Assembly: GCA_024628785.1 (NCBI GenBank)
Contig: CP102407.1
Coordinates: 1-50,305 of the forward strand
Length of the DNA stretch: 50,305 nt
Direction of reading: 5' to 3'
DNA from: Fusobacteria bacterium ZRK30
GTDB taxonomy: Bacteria > Fusobacteriota > Fusobacteriia > Fusobacteriales > Fusobacteriaceae
Below are positions 1-6,943 of the stretch, one piece after another; position 1 is the stretch's first letter; the number at the start of each line of letters is the position of its first letter. Both the position numbers and the translations under genes were made by a program. The notes beneath the pieces were generated by a model. That model had not been told where the DNA came from and made no database searches. It was given only the letters and a program-made list of their open reading frames with translations.

Positions 1-335
1 TAGAAGGAATGGTTTGCAGCAAGTGCACAGATAAAATCGAAGAAAAACTGAAATCTATTGATGGAGTGGAAGATGTGAAAGTACTTCTCGATGAAAAGGA
101 GGCATATGTATCTGGAGATGTGGATGAGCAGGTTTTAAAATTAGCTATTGAATCTGAAGGATATGAGGTTAGTGCAATAGAGTCTATAGAGGAAGTCAAA
201 CACCCTGAAGAAAGAAAAGGATTTTTTAGAAGACTTCTAAAAAAAATAGAAGATTCAAATCAGAATACTTTTGGATCTGGAAAGCTTCACTGCTGTGACT
301 CAGAAAAAAAGAAAAAGAGAACAAGTAACTCCTAA
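1..335 (+). CDS. CopZ-like HMA metal chaperone, 3' part (5' end at 50290-50305)
   Basis: This is the rest of a gene that starts at 50290 if the molecule is circular; the join is in frame and gives a 116-residue protein. The HMA motif GMVCSKC lies at the N-terminus, followed by a ferredoxin-like fold sequence of about 65 residues, so it probably binds Cu(I) in the cytosol and hands it to the CopA encoded just upstream across the junction. After the HMA domain comes a charged linker and a tail with LHCCD followed by lysines. That tail resembles the 37-residue LDCC-type peptide at 1843-1956, so this looks like an HMA domain fused to an LDCC-like metal-binding tail. Metal choice and the chaperone role are inferred from the motif and the neighbours. 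Confidence 0.85.
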   Translation, partial: EGMVCSKCTDKIEEKLKSIDGVEDVKVLLDEKEAYVSGDVDEQVLKLAIESEGYEVSAIESIEEVKHPEERKGFFRRLLKKIEDSNQNTFGSGKLHCCDSEKKKKRTSNS

Positions 336-511
336 AAAGGGAAGAATAAGACCAATATGTGTTCCTGGAAACCATGGGCATTAAATCGGAATAACCCCAT
401 GATTCTCTCACAACAACATTCAAAATCTCACTGTAGAAAGCTGTATATAGAGATTCCCATCAATATTACTACTAAATAATCTTTTCCCTTTGGAGCAAAG
501 TGTGATGAAAT

Positions 512-540
512 AAAAAAAGACTAGATAATTCCAGTCTTTA
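512..540. terminator. Bidirectional terminator-like hairpin
   Basis: AAAGACT and AGTCTTT form a 7-bp stem between the convergent HMA gene and the Spy-like gene, with A and T runs on the two sides. Nothing else is visible in the roughly 220 bases between the two genes. Confidence 0.6.
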
Positions 541-561
541 GTCATTTTGAAACCTTTTTAT

Positions 562-1086
562 CTATCCGTTTTTTATATTTTTCATTTCGTTAGAATCCAT
601 ATTTTTCATGTTTTCCATCATCTTTCCAGATTTCATACCCTTCATATCTTTCATTTTACCCATCATTTTACAGCTTTTATCTCCCATCATCATTTTACCA
701 GTCATTTCAATTCCAAATTTCTCTTTTACATCAATTTTAAATTTTAATGAGTCTTTTTGACTTTGAGCCATTAATTTTGATTTTTTATCGATCAATTGAT
801 TGATCTTTCTTTGGTTTGGCTTTTCAGCTAACTGCTCTTTTTCAATCTGGATATTAACTTCCTTAATATCTAACATTGTTTTTTTATGGTTAGTCATTTG
901 CTTTGACTTCATTTCTGTTAATTCTTTTTGTTGAGTTTCTGTAAGAGAGTTCATTTGGTTCATCTTACTCATCATCCCATTTCCATTCATTTCTGAAGAC
1001 ATTTGATTCATTTGTTGTGGTGAATTATCCTGTGCAAATGCCCCTGCTGATACTACTACTGCTAAAACTGCTATTAATTTTTTCAT
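562..1086 (-). CDS. Spy/CpxP-like Met-rich periplasmic protein
   Basis: The 174-residue product begins with a classic signal peptide (MKK, hydrophobic stretch to about residue 18, cleavage near AFA-Q). The mature part is helical, with the heptad-like pattern of the Spy/CpxP chaperone family around residues 48-130 (LTETQQKELTEMK...). It is flanked by methionine clusters (QQMNQMSSEMNGNGMMSKM) and ends in a tail rich in Met, Lys and one Cys. Met-rich Spy-like proteins are often copper-binding envelope proteins, so a role in copper buffering outside the inner membrane is likely. The ribosome-binding site AAAGGAGG sits about 8 bases upstream. A paralogue with the same architecture is at 46006-46512, and a GTGTGAA direct repeat lies just upstream of the gene. 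Confidence 0.8.
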   Translation of the reverse strand: MKKLIAVLAVVVSAGAFAQDNSPQQMNQMSSEMNGNGMMSKMNQMNSLTETQQKELTEMKSKQMTNHKKTMLDIKEVNIQIEKEQLAEKPNQRKINQLIDKKSKLMAQSQKDSLKFKIDVKEKFGIEMTGKMMMGDKSCKMMGKMKDMKGMKSGKMMENMKNMDSNEMKNIKNG

Positions 1087-1145
1087 TATATGTTCCTCCT
1101 TTAATTTTTAATAACTTATTGTTATGGGGTAATGATATCGTGTTT

Positions 1146-1164
1146 GTGTGAAAATTGTGTGAAG
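1146..1164 (-). promoter_or_regulatory. GTGTGAA direct-repeat operator upstream of the Spy-like gene
   Basis: GTGTGAA-AATT-GTGTGAA is a direct repeat with an 11-base period, one helical turn. The same element, with one base changed, occurs at 46841-46859 in front of the second SHOCT-Spy module. The spacing is typical of OmpR/PhoB-family response-regulator boxes. No such regulator is encoded in the window. Confidence 0.6.
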
Positions 1165-1215
1165 CACACTTAATATTTGATTAAGTAATACTTTGACTAT
1201 GCTAACATTTTATTT

Positions 1216-1439
1216 TTACTTTAAACTTTGTTTTATTTCCTGATATTCTTCCTCTGTTATTTCTCCTTTTACATATCTTGTTTTTAAAATTTCTAAAGGT
1301 TTTGAAAAATCTATTATAGTAAGGAAATCTCCATTGCCCTTTGAATTAATTTTCTCATAACCAGTAACGGCATTTTCAAATAATTTATAATTTATTTTAA
1401 AAGTTGTGATGATTATTAAAATAATAAATTTTTTTTCAT
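1216..1439 (-). pseudogene. SHOCT-domain membrane protein, frameshifted at an A8 tract
   Basis: A good start (AAAGGAG, 7 bases, ATG at 1439) is followed directly by eight A residues (T at 1429-1436 on the plus strand). The frame set by this ATG stops after seven codons. One more A would give an intact protein of about 74 residues: MKKKFIILIIITTF... membrane anchor, linker and a C-terminal SHOCT motif LEILKTRYVKGEITEEEY. It is closely related to the SHOCT protein at 46551-46793. The length (224) is one base short of a multiple of three. It could be a dead gene, or be restored by slippage on the A tract. In both copies the SHOCT gene lies just upstream of a Spy-like gene. Confidence 0.75.
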
Positions 1440-1507
1440 TAAATTTCTCCTTTAATATTATTTATACGATATAAAATGTTGTTACATTTAGATATTAATT
1501 CCAAAAT

Positions 1508-1553
1508 TAATACCCCCTATAGCTATTATATATAAGAAATACAAAATAGTCAA
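1508..1553 (-). promoter_or_regulatory. Promoter with CsoR-like G-tract, reading towards the SHOCT gene
   Basis: On the minus strand TTGACT (1553-1548), a 17-base spacer and TATAAT (1530-1525) make a strong sigma-70 type promoter. It is followed by GCTATAGGGGGTATTAA, a half-match to the G-tract operator at 1607-1625. Transcription would read into the SHOCT/Spy genes. The operator assignment is weaker than for the two perfect sites. Confidence 0.6.
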
Positions 1554-1567
1554 AACTAATTAAAATA

Positions 1568-1625
1568 TTGACAATAGAGTGAAATAGGTCTATACTATAT
1601 CAAATGTATAGGGGGGCACCCTATA
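1568..1625 (+). promoter_or_regulatory. Promoter and CsoR-type operator of the copA cluster
   Basis: TTGACA (1568-1573), 17 bases, TATACT (1591-1596), then TATAGGGGGGCACCCTATA (1607-1625), which overlaps the likely transcription start. Nearly the same operator (TATAGGGGGGTACCCTATT) lies in the same place relative to the lgt promoter at 6815-6872. G-tract pseudo-palindromes are the known target of CsoR/RcnR-family repressors, and a csoR gene lies at 6415-6732. Copper-induced release of the operon follows by inference. Confidence 0.8.
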
Positions 1626-1650
1626 TAAAAAAGATAAAGGAGTGATTAAT

Positions 1651-1827
1651 TTGGATTTTATTAAAGAAATTTTACAAGGGGATTTTATAAGAAACTTATG
1701 GGAATCAGATGTTTTTAGATATTTAATAATTATGTTTGGATTTCATATAGTTTTAGGAATGTTTGGGCTTGGGTGTTGTGGCAGCAAAAAAAATAAAAAA
1801 GGATCTAAAGATAAGGATTGCCACTAA
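1651..1827 (+). CDS. Small membrane protein with CC tail
   Basis: First gene behind the CsoR-type promoter, about 58 residues. I chose the TTG at 1651 because AAGGAG lies 8 bases upstream; the GTG at 1642 overlaps that site. An amphipathic N-terminus (MDFIKEILQGDFIRNLWESD) precedes one membrane segment (residues about 23-42, YLIIMFGFHIVLGMFGLGCCG). The GCCG at its end and a Lys-rich tail ending DKDCH would face the cytosol. Cysteine pair, size and operon position suggest a small metal-responsive or metal-handling membrane peptide, perhaps a partner of CopA. I do not recognise a named family. Confidence 0.7.
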   Translation: MDFIKEILQGDFIRNLWESDVFRYLIIMFGFHIVLGMFGLGCCGSKKNKKGSKDKDCH

Positions 1828-1842
1828 GATTAGGAGGTTGAA

Positions 1843-1956
1843 ATGAATAAATTAAAAGAGATGTTAAAAAAGCTCATCAATAAAATAGGAGAAGAAAATA
1901 ACAAGAGTTTCGGTAACAAGAGGATGGATTGTTGTGACTTAAATAAAAAAAAATAA
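1843..1956 (+). CDS. LDCC-motif type small metal-binding peptide
   Basis: A 37-residue product with a good ribosome-binding site (TAGGAGG, 6 bases before the ATG). An amphipathic helix (MNKLKEMLKKLINKIGEENN) is followed by KSFGNKRMDCCDLNKKK. The Phe-Gly ... Arg-x-Asp-Cys-Cys-Asp ... poly-Lys layout matches the family annotated as LDCC motif putative metal-binding protein, here with Met in place of Leu. The tail of the HMA protein at 50290-335 carries a related motif. It is co-transcribed with the copper ATPase genes. Confidence 0.75.
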   Translation: MNKLKEMLKKLINKIGEENNKSFGNKRMDCCDLNKKK

Positions 1957-1971
1957 AAAGGAGTGATTTTT

Positions 1972-2064
1972 ATGTTTAATACAGCTTTTATTATAAGTTT
2001 GTTTTTTAGCTATTATCTATTAAAGAGGGAAAGAAAAATTCATGTTTATTTAGGAAAGGGGTAA
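1972..2064 (+). CDS. Single-span membrane microprotein
   Basis: A 30-residue frame with a good ribosome-binding site (AAAAGGAG, 8 bases before the ATG), packed between the LDCC peptide and the HMA-like gene. It is one hydrophobic helix (TAFIISLFFSYYLL) followed by a basic stretch KRERKIH. Position and spacing argue for translation, but no family is recognised. Confidence 0.5.
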   Translation: MFNTAFIISLFFSYYLLKRERKIHVYLGKG

Positions 2065-2068
2065 AAAT

Positions 2069-2293
2069 TTGAAAAAGATAATTGTTAGATTTGAAGATCT
2101 GTTTTGTGATTTTTGCACTTATGACATTCAGATGGTTTTAAAAAAATATTCTCAAATTGAAAATTTTAAAATTAACAGAAATATTAATATGTTAGAAATT
2201 TATTTTAAAAAAAATAAGAAATTTCAACTGGAAGCAATAATAAAATCCTTTGAAGAAGAGGGGCTTAAAGTAGTTGAAGTTATTGGAGGGTAG
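2069..2293 (+). CDS. Divergent HMA-like protein
   Basis: A 74-residue protein starting with TTG after AAAGGGG, ending three bases before copA. It has HMA-like length and beta-alpha-beta rhythm, with FCDFC near residue 14 in place of the usual GMxCxxC. The CxxC spacing is kept, so it may still bind a soft metal. Its position directly before copA suggests a chaperone or regulatory role in copper export. It could also be an HMA domain split from an ATPase N-terminus. Confidence 0.65.
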   Translation: MKKIIVRFEDLFCDFCTYDIQMVLKKYSQIENFKINRNINMLEIYFKKNKKFQLEAIIKSFEEEGLKVVEVIGG

Positions 2294-2295
2294 CC

Positions 2296-4803
2296 ATGAA
2301 AGAAAACTATATTATAAAAGGAATGAGTTGCGCTAGTTGTGCATCAAAAATTGAAAAAATGGTTAATAATCTAATTGGAATAGATCAGGCAACGGTAAAT
2401 TTTTCTACAGAGACCCTTACCATCAATGGAACAGTCACAGAAGGTATTGTAGAAAAAACAGTAAGGGGTCTTGGATATGAAGCAGAAAAAAAATCTAACT
2501 TAAAAACTATAAATTTAAAGCTTATGGGGATGAGTTGTGCTAGTTGTGTTGCAAAGGTTGAAAAATCAATAAACAATTTAAATGGAATAAAAGAAAGCGT
2601 TGTAAACCTTGCTACAGAGAAAGCCACAGTTACCTATGACCCTCAAATTTTAAAGGTAAGGGATATAAAGGAGGCTGTCATTTATGCTGGGTTTGAAAGC
2701 AAAATGGCGCAAGATATAGATGTAGATCAGGAAGCCAAAGAAAAAGCTAGCATTCTAATGAAGCATAGAAATTCAATTATAATCATGGGGATGTTTACCC
2801 TTCCAGTACTATATTTAGCTATGGCAGAAATGTTTCTACCAAGCATTATTCCTAATTTTATAAAACCAGATGTAAATCCTAAATTATTTGCAGGGGTTCA
2901 GCTGCTCCTTTCTCTTCCAGTAATTTATCTGGGGAAGGGTTACTTTACCAGAGGGTTTAAAAGTCTATTAAAAAAGAGTCCTAATATGGATACCCTAATA
3001 GGGATAGGAACATCCGCAGCCTTTATGTATAGTATTTATAACACAATCATGCTTTTTATTACGCTTAATATAGACTATGTAATGCAGCTTTATTATGAGG
3101 CTGGTGTAGTTATACTTACACTTATCAGTTTTGGAAAGTATCTGGAAGATGTTACCAAAGGAAAAACTAGTGAAGCTATAAAAAAACTTGCAGGGCTTCA
3201 GCCTAAAACTGCTAACCTAGTAACAAAAAACGGGGAAGTGAAGTCAATAGATATTGATGAGGTAGAAGTAGGGGACGTACTATTAGTAAAACCAGGAGAA
3301 AGTGTTCCAGTAGACGGTATTGTTATAGATGGAATTACTGCAGTGAATGAGTCCATGCTCACTGGAGAGAGTCTTCCTGTTAAAAAATCTAAGGGAGACA
3401 AGGTTATAGGAGCATCAATCAATAAAACAGGATCTATAAAGTTTAAAACCGAAGCCATAGGGAGCGACACAGCTCTTTCACAGATTATAAAACTTGTGGA
3501 GGATGCTCAAGGATCAAAGGCTCCAATTGCAAGAATGGCAGATATAATTTCAAGTTATTTCGTACCAATAGTTATGGTTATATCAGTAGTTTCAGGGATA
3601 GCATGGTATTTTACAGCTAATGCTCATCCGGAGATCATTCCTGAAATATTTAACGGGAGCCCTATAGGGTTTGCACTTACAATTTTTATATCAGTTCTTG
3701 TTATTGCGTGTCCGTGTGCTCTAGGTCTTGCAACACCTACTTCAATAATGGTAGGAACAGGAAAAGGAGCTGAAAATGGAATCCTTATTAAAGGAGGGGA
3801 AGCATTAGAGACAGCTCATAAGGTGACTAAGATAATTTTTGATAAAACAGGGACAATTACCCTTGGAGAACCTAAAGTTACAGATATCATAGCAGTAAAA
3901 GGAATCTCAGAAGGTGAGATCCTGCAAAAAGTTGCCAGTGCAGAGGTTCATTCAGAGCACCCACTGGGAGAAGCTATAGTTAATGAAGCTAAAGATAAAG
4001 AGTTTAACCTTTCAGAGGTTTTAGAATTTCAATCTATTACAGGTAAAGGAATTACAGGCTATGTAGATGGAGTATTCGTAGCCATCGGAAATAAGAAACT
4101 TTTAGATGAGTATAATATAGTCTCTGTATTAGAAAATGAGATGGATAAACTGGCTGATGAAGGAAAGACACCCATGTATATTATCCTAGGAGAGAAACTA
4201 GGAGGAATAATAGCGGTAGCGGATCCGGTAAAGGAAACATCGAAAAAAGCAATAGAGGAACTACATAGAATAGGTGTGGAAGTAGCTATGGTAACAGGAG
4301 ATAATAGAAAAACGGCCAATGCTATTGCAAAGCAGGTTGGTATAGATGTGGTTCTGGCAGAGGTGCTTCCAAAAGATAAATCAGAAGAGGTTAAAAAGCT
4401 TCAGGCAGATGGAAGTATCGTCGCTATGGTAGGAGATGGTATCAATGATGCTCCAGCTCTAGCTCAGGCTGACATAGGTATAGCAATTGGAAGTGGAACA
4501 GATGTAGCCATAGAATCAGCTAATATAGTTCTTATGAAGGACGACTTGAATGACGTACCACTAGCTCTTAACCTTTCAAAGGCGACTATAAAAAATATCA
4601 AACAGAATCTTTTCTGGGCTTTTTTCTATAATACAATAGGAATTCCTGTGGCTATGGGAATGTTATTCGGAGTATATTATTTTACTACTGGAAAGATAAA
4701 TGGAATGCTTCTTTTAAGCCCTGCTTTAGCAGGAGGAGCAATGGCTTTTTCATCGGTATCAGTAGTTTCTAATGCATTAAGATTAAAAAAATTTAAAAAA
4801 TAG
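2296..4803 (+). CDS. copA: Copper-exporting P1B-type ATPase CopA
   Basis: An 835-residue P-type ATPase. Two N-terminal HMA domains carry CASC (Cys12/Cys15 and Cys81/Cys84). The membrane Cys-Pro-Cys at about 472-474 is the Cu(I) site of P1B-1 pumps. The phosphorylated Asp is in DKTGTITLGEP (Asp516), followed by the nucleotide-domain SEHPLGEAI motif and the hinge [10 protein letters not shown] near 714. The enzyme uses ATP to push Cu(I) out of the cytosol. The start follows GGAGGG and lies two bases after the HMA-like gene stop; the SPFH gene follows 12 bases downstream, so all belong to one operon under the CsoR-type promoter at 1568. A second CopA is at 47682-50273. Confidence 0.95.
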   Translation: MKENYIIKGMSCASCASKIEKMVNNLIGIDQATVNFSTETLTINGTVTEGIVEKTVRGLGYEAEKKSNLKTINLKLMGMSCASCVAKVEKSINNLNGIKESVVNLATEKATVTYDPQILKVRDIKEAVIYAGFESKMAQDIDVDQEAKEKASILMKHRNSIIIMGMFTLPVLYLAMAEMFLPSIIPNFIKPDVNPKLFAGVQLLLSLPVIYLGKGYFTRGFKSLLKKSPNMDTLIGIGTSAAFMYSIYNTIMLFITLNIDYVMQLYYEAGVVILTLISFGKYLEDVTKGKTSEAIKKLAGLQPKTANLVTKNGEVKSIDIDEVEVGDVLLVKPGESVPVDGIVIDGITAVNESMLTGESLPVKKSKGDKVIGASINKTGSIKFKTEAIGSDTALSQIIKLVEDAQGSKAPIARMADIISSYFVPIVMVISVVSGIAWYFTANAHPEIIPEIFNGSPIGFALTIFISVLVIACPCALGLATPTSIMVGTGKGAENGILIKGGEALETAHKVTKIIFDKTGTITLGEPKVTDIIAVKGISEGEILQKVASAEVHSEHPLGEAIVNEAKDKEFNLSEVLEFQSITGKGITGYVDGVFVAIGNKKLLDEYNIVSVLENEMDKLADEGKTPMYIILGEKLGGIIAVADPVKETSKKAIEELHRIGVEVAMVTGDNRKTANAIAKQVGIDVVLAEVLPKDKSEEVKKLQADGSIVAMVGDGINDAPALAQADIGIAIGSGTDVAIESANIVLMKDDLNDVPLALNLSKATIKNIKQNLFWAFFYNTIGIPVAMGMLFGVYYFTTGKINGMLLLSPALAGGAMAFSSVSVVSNALRLKKFKK

Positions 4804-4815
4804 GGAGGCAACAAG

Positions 4816-5697
4816 ATGTTATTATTTTTTCCATTGATATTAATAATTATATTATTAATTGTAACTAATATCAGAATTGTACCACAATCACAGTCATATG
4901 TTATTGAGAGGTTAGGAGCTTATATGGATACCTGGGGTGTAGGTTTAAGATTAAAGATTCCATTTATAGATAGAATAGCTCGAAAGGTATCTTTAAAGGA
5001 GCAGGTTATTGATTTTCCTCCACAGCCGGTAATTACCAGAGACAATGTAACTATGCAGATAGATACTGTTATATATTTTCAGATAACAGATCCTAAATTA
5101 TATACTTATGGAGTAGAATATCCTCTAAATGCTATAGAAAATCTTACAGCAACTACATTAAGAAATATTATAGGAGAATTGGAATTGGATTCTACATTAA
5201 CATCTAGAGATGTTGTAAATACTAAGATGAGAGCTATCTTAGATGATGCTACAGATCCATGGGGAATCAAGGTAAATAGAGTAGAATTAAAAAATATTAT
5301 GCCACCTGCAGAGATTCAGGATGCTATGGAAAAGCAGATGAAAGCTGAGAGAGAAAGAAGACAAAAGATATTAATTGCAGAGGGAGAGAAAACTTCTGCA
5401 ATATTAGTAGCAGAAGGGGAAAAGCAATCAGCAATTTTAAGAGCTGAAGCTAATAAAGAATCCGCTGTAAGGATAGCAGAAGGAGAAGCAGAAGCGTTGT
5501 TAGAAGTGACTAAAGCTCGAGCTGAGTCGTTGAAATTATTAAATGAATCACATCCAACTAAAGAAGTACTATCTTTAAAAGCTATGGAAGCATTCGTGAA
5601 AGTAGCAGATGGTAAAGCAACTAAGATAATAATTCCATCGGAATTACAAAATGTTGCTAATATCGCTACAGCTTTTACGGCAACAAATACTAAATAA
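4816..5697 (+). CDS. SPFH/stomatin-like membrane protein
   Basis: A 293-residue band-7 protein: a membrane anchor (residues 1-20), an SPFH domain (about 20-180, including ERLGAYMDTWGVGL and MQIDTVIYFQITDP) and a long Ala/Glu-rich coiled coil (about 175-250) with repeats of AEGEK-type sequence, then a short C-terminal domain. It matches the paraslipin/YbbK group, which normally pairs with an NfeD protein, but no NfeD gene follows here. Its place as the last gene of the copper operon suggests it supports membrane organisation or quality control around the exporter; that is inference. A strong terminator follows directly. Confidence 0.85.
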   Translation: MLLFFPLILIIILLIVTNIRIVPQSQSYVIERLGAYMDTWGVGLRLKIPFIDRIARKVSLKEQVIDFPPQPVITRDNVTMQIDTVIYFQITDPKLYTYGVEYPLNAIENLTATTLRNIIGELELDSTLTSRDVVNTKMRAILDDATDPWGIKVNRVELKNIMPPAEIQDAMEKQMKAERERRQKILIAEGEKTSAILVAEGEKQSAILRAEANKESAVRIAEGEAEALLEVTKARAESLKLLNESHPTKEVLSLKAMEAFVKVADGKATKIIIPSELQNVANIATAFTATNTK

Positions 5698-5706
5698 ATA
5701 TTAAAT

Positions 5707-5731
5707 AAAAGGACACTAGAGTGTCCTTTTT
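5707..5731 (+). terminator. Terminator of the copA operon
   Basis: A perfect 10-bp stem AAAAGGACAC/GTGTCCTTTT with a TAGA loop and a T run, 10 bases after the SPFH stop codon. Confidence 0.9.
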
Positions 5732-5752
5732 AAAGTTCATTTATTATTGATG

Positions 5753-6328
5753 TTACTTTATATTTTTAAAAACGCCCCTTATAAAGTTGTTTCCAAAAAA
5801 ATATTTTAAAGAAATTTTTTCGAAATTATTGATTTTAATAGTATTAAGGGTATCTCTATTTAAATGGCAGCCCATTGCAAAGATCTTCCATGCAGGGGTA
5901 AGGATATTTTGTAAAAAAAATAAAAATTTCTTTTCGTTTTTAATGTGTTCCAGGACTAAAAGTTTTCCATTTGGCTTGCACACTCTTTTGGCTTCTTTCA
6001 ATGCCTTATCAGGATTAGGAATAGTACACAGAGCCAGGGTTATCACTACAGTATCGAATGTATTATCATCAAAGGGCAGATCTTCTCCAGAGGCAGAAAT
6101 TATTTTTATATTTTTCCCACCGATTTTTTTCTTAGCCTCTAAACTCAAAGTTTCATCAGGTTCTACAGCTGTTACTTGGTGCTTTGAATAGAATTCAAAA
6201 TTAACACCAGTTCCCGCCCCAAACTCTATCACTTTTCCTTCAATATTTTTTAAAAGTATGTTTCTTTCCTTGTGCAGCATCTTTTTTTCGACTTTACTCA
6301 TTAATTTATCGTACAGATAAGCCTTCAT
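5753..6328 (-). CDS. Class I SAM-dependent methyltransferase
   Basis: A 191-residue Methyltransf_11/UbiE-like enzyme. SAM-binding motif I is EFGAGTGVNFEFY (about residues 36-48), an acidic residue ends beta2 (AVEPD), and DLPFDDNTFDTVV and LKEAKRVCKPNGKLLVLEH are the usual motifs II and III. The substrate cannot be read from the sequence; similar small enzymes near metal genes are annotated as metalloid, phospholipid or quinone methyltransferases. It is transcribed against the copA operon and follows csoR by about 85 bases on the same strand, so it is probably the second gene of the csoR transcript. Confidence 0.8.
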   Translation of the reverse strand: MKAYLYDKLMSKVEKKMLHKERNILLKNIEGKVIEFGAGTGVNFEFYSKHQVTAVEPDETLSLEAKKKIGGKNIKIISASGEDLPFDDNTFDTVVITLALCTIPNPDKALKEAKRVCKPNGKLLVLEHIKNEKKFLFFLQNILTPAWKIFAMGCHLNRDTLNTIKINNFEKISLKYFFGNNFIRGVFKNIK

Positions 6329-6414
6329 AACCGAACCTCCTTTTCATATCATTTGAAATGTTTTTTCAGTTATATCTTTCCAAGTTTATGAGGGTTTTTA
6401 CAAATAATTTTCTC

Positions 6415-6732
6415 CTATTTTAGAAGTCTTCCTACTGTTTTTATAAACTCTTGAATAATTTCAGGATCGTCTTTTTTTAATTTTTTAGCGACACAGCTTT
6501 CCATGTGCTTTTCTAAAAGTACTTTACCTACACCATTTAAAGCAGATTTAGCTGAACTTATCTGATTTAAAACATCATCACAATAGGCATCATTTTCTAT
6601 GAGTTTTTTGATACCTCTAATTTGACCCTCTATCCTATTTAATCTTGTAATAAAAACTTTTTTTTCTTTTTCATATGAAACCTGACCTTCTTCATCACAA
6701 ATTTCACAAGAATTTTTAATTTTATCTTCCAT
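6415..6732 (-). CDS. csoR: CsoR-family copper-sensing repressor
   Basis: A 105-residue DUF156/CsoR-RcnR protein, all alpha. The copper-site triad C-H-C is present: Cys51 (DAYCDDVL), His76 and Cys80 (EKHMESC). The N-terminal helix has the DNA-binding pattern RLNRIEGQIRGIKKLI. An extra N-terminal pair CEIC (Cys9, Cys12) is unusual and may tune metal binding. The G-tract operators at 1607-1625 and 6854-6872 are the expected targets. The gene is divergent from lgt and has its own promoter at 6765-6793. Confidence 0.92.
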   Translation of the reverse strand: MEDKIKNSCEICDEEGQVSYEKEKKVFITRLNRIEGQIRGIKKLIENDAYCDDVLNQISSAKSALNGVGKVLLEKHMESCVAKKLKKDDPEIIQEFIKTVGRLLK

Positions 6733-6764
6733 ACTGACCTCCTGTTTAAATACTCTCTATACCT

Positions 6765-6793
6765 ATTATATCTAATAAAAAATAAAAAGTCAA
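6765..6793 (-). promoter_or_regulatory. csoR promoter
   Basis: On the minus strand TTGACT (6793-6788), a 17-base spacer and TATAAT (6770-6765), 33 bases before the csoR start. No perfect G-tract operator overlaps it, so csoR may be less tightly autoregulated than its targets. Confidence 0.75.
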
Positions 6794-6814
6794 AAGTTAA
6801 AGCTCTTATATTTG

Positions 6815-6872
6815 TTGACAAAACCCAGTTTTGTAGATATACTATATAAAAGCTATAGGGGGGTACCCTATT
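6815..6872 (+). promoter_or_regulatory. lgt promoter with CsoR-type operator
   Basis: TTGACA (6815-6820), 17 bases, TATACT (6838-6843), then TATAGGGGGGTACCCTATT (6854-6872). The layout is almost identical to that at 1568-1625, which puts lgt and the following gene in the same copper regulon. Confidence 0.85.
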
Positions 6873-6943
6873 GAAGAGAGATATGTTTTATATAAATTAT
6901 CAGAACTGTATAATCAATATAAAAAAATATAGAGGAGGAATCA

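Noticed and set aside
562-747. Plus-strand frame rich in His and Phe opposite the Spy-like gene
   Set aside because: It is the complement of the Met-rich codons of the Spy-like gene, with no start signal.
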